Positions 18,548 to 26,798 of a stretch of 64,000 nt of DNA are shown in pieces. Positions within the stretch are counted from its first letter, which is position 1. The number at the start of each line of letters is the position of its first letter. The position numbers and the translations under genes are program-made. The notes under the pieces were generated by a model. It did not search any database, was not told the origin of the DNA, and saw nothing but the letters and a program-made list of their open reading frames with translations. Where the stretch lies: assembly GCF_001423765.1 (NCBI RefSeq), contig NZ_LMPG01000014.1:248001-312000 (forward strand). Direction: 5' to 3'. The stretch comes from Sphingomonas sp. Leaf343. GTDB lineage: Bacteria > Pseudomonadota > Alphaproteobacteria > Sphingomonadales > Sphingomonadaceae.

Positions 18548-20047
18548 ATGGAGCAGCAGGCACGGATACGGCGCGTCGTAATCCTCGGGGGCGGGACCGC
18601 CGGCTGGATGACGGCTGCTGCACTATCGCGCAGCTTCGGCCGCTCAATTTCGATAACGCTATTGGAGTCGGAAGAGATCGGCACCGTCGGGGTCGGCGAA
18701 GCCACGATCCCGACGATCCACTGGTTCAACGACCTGATCGGGCTGGACGAGGCGGAGTTCCTGCGCGCGACCAAGGCGACGTTCAAGCTGGGCATCGAAT
18801 TCGTCGACTGGACGGCACCGGGCAGCCGCTACTTTCACCCGTTCGGCCACTTTGGCGCGGCGCTGCCGGGCGTCGCCTTCCATCACCGCTGGCTGAAGGC
18901 GCGGGCGGAGGGGCTGGACATGCCCCTGTCCGACCTTTCGCTGGCGGGGCGGCTGGCAGCGCAGGGGCGCTTCGCAAAGCCGGGCGGCGACGGACGATCG
19001 ATCCTCTCGACGCTGGGCTATGCCTATCATTTCGATGCCGGCCTCTATGCGGCCTATTTGCGCGGGCTGAGCGAGCGGCACGGCGTGCGGCGGGTCGAGG
19101 GCAAGATGCAGGCGGTCGAGCGACACCCGGAGACGGGCTTCGTCACGGCGCTGACGACGGAGCGTGGCGAGCGGATGGAGGGTGACCTGTTCGTCGACTG
19201 CTCGGGCTTTCGTGCGTTGCTGGTGGAAAAGGCAATGGGGGAGGCGTTCGAAGACTGGTCCCACTGGCTGCCCTGTGACCGTGCGGTGGCGGTGCCGTGC
19301 GCGCGGACCACAGCAACGCCGCCGTTCACGCGGTCCACGGCGCGTGCGGCGGGGTGGCAGTGGCGGATCTCGCTCCAGCATCGCACCGGCAACGGGTATG
19401 TCTATGCGTCGCGCTATATCTCGGACGACGAAGCGGCGGCGACCCTGCTCGCGAACCTCGACGGCGAAGCATTGGCGGAACCGCGCATGCTATGCTTCGC
19501 CGCGGGGATGCGGCGGCGCGCGTGGCGTGGCAATGTCGTGGCGATCGGACTGGCCTCAGGATTTCTGGAGCCGCTGGAATCGACCAGCATCCACCTGATC
19601 CAGAGCGGCATCACCAAATTGCTGACGCTCTTTCCCGACAGGGATTGCGACCCCGCGCTCGCCGATCGGTACAACCAGCTGCTGGGCCGCGACATGGACG
19701 GTATCAGGGACTTCCTGATCCTCCACTATCATGCGACGAGCGGACGTGACGAACCGCTGTGGCGACGCTGCCAGACGATGGCGCTGCCGGACACGCTGCT
19801 GATCCGCGAGGAGCAGTATCGCCGCTCCGGCCGGCTGATGCTCGACCCCGAGGAGCTGTTTCGCGACGCAAGCTGGCTCGCGGTTCTGAACGGGCAGGGA
19901 ATCACCGCGGCGGGGTACAACCCGCTGGCAGACGCGATCGACAGCGCCACCAACCGCGCGCAGGTGCAGCAGATCGCCGACGTCATCGCGCGCGCGGCAC
20001 CGACGCTGCCGCTGCACGACACGGCGCTGGCGGAGCTGATGGCGTGA
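18548..20047 (+). CDS. tryptophan-halogenase family flavoprotein
   Basis: This is a 499-residue FAD-dependent protein. The GxGxxG loop GGGTAGW is at residues 13-19, GEATIP follows near 48, and the ATFKLGIEF segment contains the Lys equivalent to the catalytic lysine of PrnA. The second halogenase motif WxWxIP appears as WQWRIS, so the proline is replaced by serine. Such proteins are frequent in sphingomonads and other oligotrophs beside TonB-dependent receptors, where their substrate is unknown; real Trp halogenation is not implied. The start at 18548 is 82 bases from the IS end. The next gene overlaps by GTGA. Confidence 0.86.
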   Translation: MEQQARIRRVVILGGGTAGWMTAAALSRSFGRSISITLLESEEIGTVGVGEATIPTIHWFNDLIGLDEAEFLRATKATFKLGIEFVDWTAPGSRYFHPFGHFGAALPGVAFHHRWLKARAEGLDMPLSDLSLAGRLAAQGRFAKPGGDGRSILSTLGYAYHFDAGLYAAYLRGLSERHGVRRVEGKMQAVERHPETGFVTALTTERGERMEGDLFVDCSGFRALLVEKAMGEAFEDWSHWLPCDRAVAVPCARTTATPPFTRSTARAAGWQWRISLQHRTGNGYVYASRYISDDEAAATLLANLDGEALAEPRMLCFAAGMRRRAWRGNVVAIGLASGFLEPLESTSIHLIQSGITKLLTLFPDRDCDPALADRYNQLLGRDMDGIRDFLILHYHATSGRDEPLWRRCQTMALPDTLLIREEQYRRSGRLMLDPEELFRDASWLAVLNGQGITAAGYNPLADAIDSATNRAQVQQIADVIARAAPTLPLHDTALAELMA

Positions 20048-20721
20048 TCCGGCCCGACATCGCCGCACGGCGGATCGGACAGGAGGCACAGCCGATCGCG
20101 ATCATCGACGGCTTCCACCCCGATCCCGATGCGCTGCGTCTTGCGGCCGCGCGCGCCGCGTTCGGGCCGGGCCGGAACCACTATCCAGGCATCCGCGCCA
20201 CGCTGCCGATCAATTATTTCGACCGCGTCCGGCCCGCCCTGACGACGGCGCTGAAGGGTGTGTTCGGCCTGGCGGGCGACGTTGCGCTGATCGACGCCAG
20301 CTTCTCGATCGTCACGCACCCGCCGGAGACGCTGAGCGTGCAACAGCGACTGCCGCATATGGACGCCGTGGACCTGAACCGCATTGCGCTGGTCCAGTAT
20401 CTGGACCCGGACGGTGGCGACGGCACCGCCTTCTTCCGTCACCGCGCGACCGGATACGAGACGATCGACGCAATGCGGTCCGAGCGGTACCTTGCGACGC
20501 TCAATGCGGAGTTGCAGCAGGGGGGAGCGCCGCCCGCGAGCTATGTTACGGAGTCGACGCCGCTGTTCGAGCGGATCGCGCAGGTTGACGCACGGTACAA
20601 TCGTGCAGTGCTGTACCGGAGCGCGTTGCTGCACAGCGGGGCGATCGCGCCCGACGCGGCGCTGAGCGACGATCCGACACGCGGGCGGCTGACGGTGACG
20701 GCGTTCCTGTCGCTGGGCTGA
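20044..20721 (+). CDS. DUF6445 family protein
   Basis: This 225-residue protein begins at a GTG that overlaps the halogenase stop (GTGA). It has no signal peptide. An N-terminal VIDGFHPDPDALR-like segment, a central LPHMDAVDLNRIALVQYLD with an HxD pair, and RSALLHSGAI near the C-terminus give the layout of a jelly-roll 2-oxoglutarate/Fe(II) dioxygenase-like fold (HxD...H). DUF6445 proteins commonly accompany the sphingomonad tryptophan-halogenase-like gene. Function is unknown; the oxygenase idea is inference from the His/Asp spacing. It converges tail to tail with the glycosidase-like gene, one base between stops. Confidence 0.8.
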   Translation: MIRPDIAARRIGQEAQPIAIIDGFHPDPDALRLAAARAAFGPGRNHYPGIRATLPINYFDRVRPALTTALKGVFGLAGDVALIDASFSIVTHPPETLSVQQRLPHMDAVDLNRIALVQYLDPDGGDGTAFFRHRATGYETIDAMRSERYLATLNAELQQGGAPPASYVTESTPLFERIAQVDARYNRAVLYRSALLHSGAIAPDAALSDDPTRGRLTVTAFLSLG

Positions 20722-20722
20722 G

Positions 20723-22756
20723 CTATTTCGGCGGCTGCACGGCGAGGTACACGGTGCTCCACAATTGCGCCGCGTTGGACTCGTCCACGTCCTGCTTGCC
20801 GGCTCCGAATGCCACGACCTTGTAGCGCCCGTTGGCGAACGCCCACGACCAAAGCTCCGAACTCTGCGTCGCCCGCGTTGCGGAGATTGCGCGCCACAGC
20901 GTCGACTGCGCGCGCGCCAGCACCGATCGGGTTGACGTTGGCAGGTCGGGCCGGGCGAGTTGCCGCTCCAGACCGGCGGCGAACAGTGCCTGCTGCCACG
21001 ACCACACGACCGCGCCGTGATAGGCGGCGGGGGTAAAGCGATCTTGCGTCGCCGCATCCGTCTGCGCGGCGTTCGCGACGAGCAGGCCGATGTCGGTCAT
21101 CAGCCCGGCGGGAAAGGGGCGCATGGCCGTGCTGACGTAGGTTTCCAGATCGGCCGCCGATGGTTGCGCGAACAGCAGTGCGAAGCCTTCGTCGGAGTTG
21201 ACGATCTTCACCGGCCGCCCTTCCTGATCGAGCGAGAGCGCGTGGAAGACGAGCGGCGAAGTGCCCAGCGCGGCGACCGCCGGCTCGGCGGGAATGGCGA
21301 GGTTTTTCGCGTAACGGCGAACCGCCGGCACGGCGTCGGCGTTCGGAATTGTCACGCTGAACAGGGCCGGCGCATGCTCGCGCCAGACGCTTGCCATGCG
21401 CTCGGCGTCGGCCAGCAGCGCGCGGTCGGCAGGCGTCAGGTAAGAATCCAACAGTCCCGCCTTCATCATTCGCGCGGCGGCATCCAATGCGGCGGGGACG
21501 AACACCGCGTTGACGTCATAGGCGTAACGGCCACGGCCAAGTCCCTCGTCGCTGTCGCGCCACTGGCCCGTCAGGCGGCCCGGCTTCAGCGGGATCAGGT
21601 GCTCGACAGTGGGTGCGTCGGTGAAGGCGCGGGCATGCCGGATGATAAAGCATAGATTGCGGACCAGTGCCGCCCCCGTCGGCTCGGTCTTGCCCGGCAC
21701 GCCTTCGCTGACCAGCGGCGCATCAAGGAAGCGGCGTGCGGCGGCCCGGTCGGCATGATCGAGTAGGTAGCTGCCTGCAACCGGCGCGAGCATGTAGTCG
21801 TCGTCGATCATCGCATAATCGAGCACGGCGGCGTCGCCGCTGCCTTCGTGCTGGCGACGGTCGACGACCGCGAACTCGCCGATTCCCTCTTCGTGCGCGA
21901 CATCGCCGCTCGCGTCGAGGCGCGCGAGCACGGAGCCCAGCCCCGCCTCGATCGCGCGCGCCTGCAGGACGGGCATCAACAGTCGCAGCGACATCAGCGT
22001 GTCGCGCCCGAAATAGGTCTGGAACCGCCACGAACCGGCGAGGAACTTCTCCCGGTAGCTCAGGAAGCGCAACGCGTTGCGGGCGGTACTGTCGTTCGCG
22101 GCACGGGCGTTGAGCAAGTCGGCCTGCGCGAGGCCGGTCAGCGGTGTCTCGCCGCTTGATGCTGTGATCTCCAGCCGGATCGGTGCGCCGCCGTTCGCGA
22201 CGACGCGCGATCCCTGCACGCGGCCGGCGAGCACGCGCAGCTGCAGCATATAGCCCGGCTTGCCGTCCAGCCGTGGCCGGCTCCACCGGATCGTGTCGCC
22301 CGCGAAAACCGGGGCGACCGCGACGTCCGGCGGGAAGCGTCCGATCGCCTGATAGTCGCGCAGAAAGCGGACGCTGGACAGCACCGCCTGCTTGATGCGC
22401 AGTTCTGGCGCGGCGAGGCTCGCGATGGTGACGATCGCCGGCTGCGGTCCCGCGATGCCAGGCGCTGTGGTCGGGCGGGGCGGTTTCTCCAGCCGCCATG
22501 TCGCGGGCTTTGACAGCGGTTCGAACCACAGGCCGACGCCGCTGTTCCCCGCGGGAAACGCCACGAGAATGCGCGGGTCCGTGCCGTTGCGCAGCAACAG
22601 GTGCGCTGCGACGCGACCGTCGCGAACGAAGGCGTTGAGATTCTGGCCCTCCGTCACCTGATAGGCGAGTTCGGGTTTCGCCTGAGCAATCACGGGCCAC
22701 GGTGCAACGAGCGCCGTGCCGGCCGCCAGCATAATTGCGCTGCGTATCGTCTTCAT
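20723..22756 (-). CDS. secreted six-hairpin-glycosidase-like protein
   Basis: This 677-residue protein has a signal peptide (1-25, ending AQA). About residues 30-210 are beta-rich and sandwich-like. After that comes an alpha-helical toroid-like domain introduced by SWRFQTYFGRDTLMSLRLL, a segment typical of (alpha/alpha)6 glycoside hydrolases such as glucoamylase- or debranching-type enzymes. Candidate acids include the Asp in FGRD and the Glu in HEEGIGE and DSDEGLG. I cannot fix the GH family. It follows the receptor gene by 13 bases in the same direction, so it probably trims an oligosaccharide taken up by that receptor. Confidence 0.75.
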   Translation of the reverse strand: MKTIRSAIMLAAGTALVAPWPVIAQAKPELAYQVTEGQNLNAFVRDGRVAAHLLLRNGTDPRILVAFPAGNSGVGLWFEPLSKPATWRLEKPPRPTTAPGIAGPQPAIVTIASLAAPELRIKQAVLSSVRFLRDYQAIGRFPPDVAVAPVFAGDTIRWSRPRLDGKPGYMLQLRVLAGRVQGSRVVANGGAPIRLEITASSGETPLTGLAQADLLNARAANDSTARNALRFLSYREKFLAGSWRFQTYFGRDTLMSLRLLMPVLQARAIEAGLGSVLARLDASGDVAHEEGIGEFAVVDRRQHEGSGDAAVLDYAMIDDDYMLAPVAGSYLLDHADRAAARRFLDAPLVSEGVPGKTEPTGAALVRNLCFIIRHARAFTDAPTVEHLIPLKPGRLTGQWRDSDEGLGRGRYAYDVNAVFVPAALDAAARMMKAGLLDSYLTPADRALLADAERMASVWREHAPALFSVTIPNADAVPAVRRYAKNLAIPAEPAVAALGTSPLVFHALSLDQEGRPVKIVNSDEGFALLFAQPSAADLETYVSTAMRPFPAGLMTDIGLLVANAAQTDAATQDRFTPAAYHGAVVWSWQQALFAAGLERQLARPDLPTSTRSVLARAQSTLWRAISATRATQSSELWSWAFANGRYKVVAFGAGKQDVDESNAAQLWSTVYLAVQPPK

Positions 22757-22769
22757 CGCCTGCGCCTCA

Positions 22770-25352
22770 TCAGAAGCGGAACGTCACCGATCCGCCGTAG
22801 GTCGGCCCGACGATTCCGCGGGCATAGAAATAGCCGTCGGTGATCGCCTGAGTCTGGCCTTGTCGCGGATTGCCCTCCGTCAGGCCGACGACGTCAAAGA
22901 TGTTCTCCGCGTTGAAGCTGACCTGCAATTGCTGCGTGACGTTCAGGTTCACGCCGACACTGGTCACGCCGTAGCTGGGCAGCGCGACGCCGTTGCCCGC
23001 ATCCGCGAAGATCTTGCCGACATATTTGTAGCGGCCATAGATGTCGCCGAGGCCGTTCGGCAGCTGGATCGCAGGCGTCACCGTCCACAGGCGCGCCGGC
23101 GTGCGTTCCGGTCGATTGCCTTCGAACCCGGATTGCGTCGCGCCGTCGATCTGAAGGTTCTCCAGCTTCGGATCCTGGAACACGCCCTGGAAATCGACCG
23201 AGAACCAGCGCACCGGTCGAACTACGACGTCGACCTCGACACCCTTGGTGCGCAGATCGGCGTTGATGTTCTGCTGCTGCGTCGGATTTGCGGGATTGGC
23301 GAAGTTGTAGCTCTGGTTGTTGAAGTTGGTGCGGAACACCGTCACCGATCCGCTGAACAGGCGGCCATATTGGTAACGGACGCCGGCCTCGTAGAGTTCG
23401 ATCGTCGTGATCGGGTCGATGTTGTTGGTCTGGAACCCGTCGGCATAGCGCGCATAGACCGCGAAGCTGGGCGTAATCAGATAGTTGGCGCCGACCGTCC
23501 AGGAGATCTTGTCCTGCGTCAGCTTGCCGTCCGCGCCGGTACGCCCGGCATTGGTGGGCGAGAAGGTGCCGTTGAAGGTCGAGCCGACGTTGCGCACGAC
23601 GCCGCCGACGCTTGGCTGCACCGCCTGATTGACCGTTGCGCTGTTGCCGTCGAACGCGGTCGCCGTATCGCTCTCCCAGCGAATGCCGCCGTCGATGCGC
23701 AGGTCGCCGAACGCGATTTCGTCGTTAGCGTAGAGCGAGTAGCTCTCGTCCTTGCGTTGGCGAATGCCGTTTCCCCAGTCGCCATAGGAAACGAGGCCGC
23801 TATCGGTCAGCGACCCGACGACTCCATTGCCCGCGTCGAGCGCGACGATGTCGTAGATGTCGCTGTTGTTCCTCACGTCGTTGACGACGCTGGCGGTGGC
23901 CGACTGGTCCTGGTTGCGGCGCACGTTGTAGTACATGCCGCCGACGGTCAGCGAGTTCTTGATCGACCCGGTGCCAATCTCCCACCGCGTGCCGACGTTG
24001 ATGCCGAGATCGCGGCCGTCGACATAATCGTGGTTGAGCGTCGTCCGTTGCAGGAATCCGTTGCCGTTCAGCGCGTTCAGCGCTGCGGTCTGGTTCGATC
24101 CGATGACCTGGCCGGTGCGGATGTTGCGAATGCCGAACCGCTGGGCGGTCGGATAGGCGGCGAAGCCGGCGCGGAGCAGGTCGATGATGGGTGATACCGC
24201 CGGGTCCGGCGTCAGGTAGTTGACCGCGCTCGCCAGACCCGCATTGCCGGTGCCCGAGCCGGGGAACAGGCCGTTGAAGTCGTAGCTGTAGTCCATGTAG
24301 CGGCCACGTCCGAAGACGCTGAGCGTGTCCGACAGCGGGACGTCGATGTCCAGTCGGGCCTGATTGGAGAGCGAACGGATGCCGTCCTTGTAGCGGAACT
24401 GGCGGAACCCGTCGGGGTCGACCGCGGTCGATACCGGCACCTGTATCGACCGGAAGGCATCGCCGCCGATATTGTCGCGCTGGATGTTGAAGCCGGGGAT
24501 GCTCGCGGGATCGCCATCATCGAAGCGGTATGGAGCGGAGGCGTAATAGGCGGTCTCCATGTCGCCGCGCCGTCCCGACAGGCGAACCGAACCGCCGCTC
24601 GACAGGCGATATTCCAGCGATCCCTTGATCCGGTAGCCGGCATAGTCGAACGGGTTCTTGCGGACGCCGGGGCTGCTCTGGACATAGCCGCCGAAGTTGA
24701 AGGCGAGATTCTCCGCCAGCGGCGCGGAATAGTAGAAGTCCGCGCGCTTCAGACCGTAGCTGTAGCCGGTCAGCCGCATCGCACCCTCGAACTCCTTGAA
24801 GTTCGGACGCTTGGAGATGAAGTTGATGGTCGCGCCGGCACCGTTGACGGTCAGCACGCCGGACGAGCCGCCCTTCACCGCCTCCAGACGGTCGATCGTC
24901 AGATCCTGCTGGAAGAAGAAGTCGGCACCGCCGCCGCCGTAGAGGATCGGCATGCCGTCCTCTTCGAGCTGGACGAAGCGCTGGCCACCGCCCTGAAGGC
25001 CGCGGACCGAATAGTTGTTCGACGCCTCGCCCGCCGTCGCCTCGACGAAAATGCCGGGAACGAGTTCGAGCATGTCGGCGGTCGAGCGGGGTGCTCGGCG
25101 ATCGATATCCTCGCGCGTCGCATAGGTGATGTCGGCGGAGGCGGAGATCAGCGGCCGATCGCGCGAGGTCTGGCCGGTGACGACGATGTCCTGAAGGTCG
25201 TCGTTGCTTTCACCCGACGGTGCGGCGTCGGGCGTGGTCGCCTGCGTCGTGGGCTGGTCGCCGGGCACGGTCTGCGCGAAAAGGCTGGTGGGGAGCATGG
25301 TGGCCCCCGCCAGCAACAGGGCGCGCGGACCGAAGCGGTTGAAGGCGGACAT
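22770..25352 (-). CDS. TonB-dependent receptor (likely carbohydrate uptake)
   Basis: This is an 860-residue outer-membrane receptor. The ATG at 25352 is chosen because GGGAGAG lies 7 bases upstream and a signal peptide follows (residues 1-27, ending LFA). After a Gln/Thr/Pro-rich linker comes DIVVTGQ (TonB-box region), then the plug domain (about 65-200, with STADMLELVPGIFV and NYSVRGLQGGG). The beta-barrel ends in TYGGSVTFRF with terminal Phe. Its operon partner is a glycosidase-like enzyme, and a broken alpha-galactosidase lies upstream. This points to oligosaccharide import. Specificity cannot be derived from sequence alone. Confidence 0.92.
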   Translation of the reverse strand: MSAFNRFGPRALLLAGATMLPTSLFAQTVPGDQPTTQATTPDAAPSGESNDDLQDIVVTGQTSRDRPLISASADITYATREDIDRRAPRSTADMLELVPGIFVEATAGEASNNYSVRGLQGGGQRFVQLEEDGMPILYGGGGADFFFQQDLTIDRLEAVKGGSSGVLTVNGAGATINFISKRPNFKEFEGAMRLTGYSYGLKRADFYYSAPLAENLAFNFGGYVQSSPGVRKNPFDYAGYRIKGSLEYRLSSGGSVRLSGRRGDMETAYYASAPYRFDDGDPASIPGFNIQRDNIGGDAFRSIQVPVSTAVDPDGFRQFRYKDGIRSLSNQARLDIDVPLSDTLSVFGRGRYMDYSYDFNGLFPGSGTGNAGLASAVNYLTPDPAVSPIIDLLRAGFAAYPTAQRFGIRNIRTGQVIGSNQTAALNALNGNGFLQRTTLNHDYVDGRDLGINVGTRWEIGTGSIKNSLTVGGMYYNVRRNQDQSATASVVNDVRNNSDIYDIVALDAGNGVVGSLTDSGLVSYGDWGNGIRQRKDESYSLYANDEIAFGDLRIDGGIRWESDTATAFDGNSATVNQAVQPSVGGVVRNVGSTFNGTFSPTNAGRTGADGKLTQDKISWTVGANYLITPSFAVYARYADGFQTNNIDPITTIELYEAGVRYQYGRLFSGSVTVFRTNFNNQSYNFANPANPTQQQNINADLRTKGVEVDVVVRPVRWFSVDFQGVFQDPKLENLQIDGATQSGFEGNRPERTPARLWTVTPAIQLPNGLGDIYGRYKYVGKIFADAGNGVALPSYGVTSVGVNLNVTQQLQVSFNAENIFDVVGLTEGNPRQGQTQAITDGYFYARGIVGPTYGGSVTFRF

Positions 25353-25463
25353 GCTGCTCTCCCGTGGTGGTTCCGGTGCCACTCTGCGGCGGCTGCCACC
25401 GGGCTAGACCTGCGTCCTCTCCCCCGCAATGCGTTGATTTGCACCCATTAGAGAATAAGCTTT

Positions 25464-25487
25464 TGCTGTGGCGAGCGAGCCACAGCA
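25464..25487. other. perfect 9-bp-stem hairpin between alpha-galactosidase remnant and receptor
   Basis: TGCTGTGGC and GCCACAGCA flank a 6-base loop about 110 bases upstream of the receptor start. There is no T-run on either strand. It could be an intercistronic RNA stem from when the alpha-galactosidase and receptor were one operon. Confidence 0.5.
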
Positions 25488-25519
25488 TGGTTAACCGGCC
25501 TTGCGGAGCGAAGACGGGT

Positions 25520-25710
25520 CTAGCCAAGACTCAGTAGTTCCGCACCGTGCGCGGGGATTGTGGTGACGATTCGGCTGGTCGCGCGCCTCCGTCGCGTCCG
25601 GTCCGGAGGTCGCGTACCGATACCGGTCGCGACAGGCCGAGCCAGCGCAGGTCGATGCCGACTTCCTTCGGTTTGTCGCCGGTATTGGACAGCGCGAGGT
25701 GAGCTGCTGC
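25520..25710 (-). pseudogene. alpha-galactosidase (GH27-like) C-terminal fragment, frameshifted
   Basis: The minus strand encodes ALSNTGDKPKEVGIDLRWLG and LSRPVSVRDLRTGRD, which resembles the C-terminal beta-sandwich of GH27 alpha-galactosidases (a phrase of the type A..N.GD.......L..LGL..P..VRDLW). The frame then shifts by one, and RIVTTIPAHGAELLSLG followed by TAG (25520-25522) completes the usual C-terminal end. The N-terminal catalytic barrel is missing. The coding similarity stops near 25710, where IS3-type DNA begins. It points in the same direction as the receptor gene, so it was probably the first gene of that operon. Confidence 0.6.
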
Positions 25711-25815
25711 CGGTTTCGTGGACACCGAGATAAGGAGTTTTGAGACCGGAGGCTGTGAATGCAACGACGGAAGTTCAGCCGCGAGTTCAAGCTTGAGGCG
25801 GTAAAGCTCGTTCAT
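25700..25815 (+). pseudogene. IS3-family element head: left end and first codons of orfA
   Basis: An ATG at 25759 opens MQRRKFSREFKLEAVKLV, the hallmark N-terminus of IS3-family OrfA. The homology stops after about 18 codons at a junction with IS6-type sequence near 25810. The bases before the ATG (GTTTCGTGGACACCGAG) look like the left terminal region of such elements. The rest of the element is missing. Confidence 0.65.
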
Positions 25816-26080
25816 CGCTGCACGGTAGGAGCGCAGCCCGTCGGTGGTAATCGCCTCGGGTGAGCCGTGGCGTTTCAGCGCCTTCTTCATGAAGGTGAGC
25901 GCTGCCGCCTTATCGCCGCTTTTCGTGACTAGCTCTCCAGCACCTCGCCCTCGTGATCTACTGCTCGCCAGAGGTAAAGCCGTCTCGCCATCCAGCTTCA
26001 CGTACATCTCGTCCGGGTGCCAGCGCCAGTGGCGGATGCCACGCATGTGGTTGACGCGCTTCCTGCGCACCTCACCGGCG
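25808..26080 (-). pseudogene. IS6-family transposase remnant, frameshifted and truncated at both ends
   Basis: The minus strand reads RRKRVNHMRGIRHWRWHPDE and MYVKLDGE, then DKAAALTFMKKALKRHGSPE and AITTDGLRSYRAAMNEL, the central DDE core of IS6-family transposases. Between the blocks the main frame is nonsense, but the next frame gives RLYLWRAVDHEGEVLES. Two compensating frameshifts therefore occur. The N-terminal HTH and the C-terminal third (including the catalytic Glu region) are missing. It is inactive. Confidence 0.78.
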
Positions 26081-26587
26081 GACAACGTAAGCGACATCCT
26101 GCGCGCCGAGGTTGTAATGGTTGTCAGCGCCTTGGATCGTTATGTCCATACACTAGCACGCCTTGGCGTGCTGGAAAGCTACGCCGGAGCGCGCCCGAAA
26201 ACTGATGCCTTCAACCGCTTTCCTGTTCCGCTCTCCGTAACACCGCTGTTGCGGCTTTCTGCAACGGCGGCATCAACCCTCGATGCCGAGATACGGACGA
26301 AGCACAGCCACTTGTCCTTCCAGCATCCCGACAAGATTGCGGAAGCCGTTCGGCTCTTCTCTGCCGTTAGCCTGTGGGAAGCGGTGGGAGCAGAAATGGA
26401 CATGACTGCGGCTGATGTGAAAGCGATCCTTGGCTTGATCGTTGATCGACGGAACAAGATTGCGCACGAAGCAGACGTGGATCCCTCCTTTCCAAGACAA
26501 CTTTGGCCCATCAACCGTGAGATGGTCGAGGGGATGATCGACATAGTCGAACCGGTAGGCCACGGGATCCACGCGGCTTGCGTTTAA
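26081..26587 (+). pseudogene. 5'-truncated HEPN (RiboL-PSP-HEPN-like) gene
   Basis: The frame encodes DNVSDILRAEVVMVVSALDR, helices typical of the first half of RiboL-PSP-HEPN proteins. Later it encodes KIAEAVRLFSAVSLWEAVGA and the HEPN signature RRNKIAHEAD (RN..(x)H) near the C-terminus. HEPN domains of this kind act as RNases or as partners in toxin-antitoxin and phage-defence modules. Similarity begins exactly where the IS6 remnant stops (about 26080), so an original N-terminus is probably lost. An ATG at 26117 could still start a 156-residue protein retaining the R..H site. No partner gene is next to it. Confidence 0.68.
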
Positions 26588-26677
26588 TCGCAGCCTCACA
26601 ACCCTGTCCCACGATCCTGCCCCACAGAAAGCAAAAAGAAGGCGCTAAGTCATTCTAAAGGCAGTATTTTACGGATT

Positions 26678-26752
26678 TGGCTGGGGCGGCAGGATTCGAA
26701 CCTGCGCATGGCGGCACCAAAAGCCGCTGCCTTACCGCTTGGCGACGCCCCA
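26678..26752 (-). tRNA. tRNA-Gln (anticodon TTG)
   Basis: The minus strand folds as a cloverleaf. The acceptor is TGGGGCG paired with CGCCCCA, the discriminator is G and an encoded CCA follows. The anticodon stem is GCGGC/GCCGC with loop TTTTGGT (anticodon TTG), and the T arm is GCAGG-TTCGAAT-CCTGC. Length is 75 bases including CCA. It sits between the HEPN scar and ilvE. Confidence 0.95.
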
Positions 26753-26798
26753 GTGGAGCGCGGCCTTATAGCGACGCTCGCGAGAGAAGGAAGCCCGT

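Noticed and set aside
22716..24194. 492-codon open frame on the plus strand
   Set aside because: It is antisense to the TonB-dependent receptor; repeated Val/Ala/Asp/Arg patterns only.
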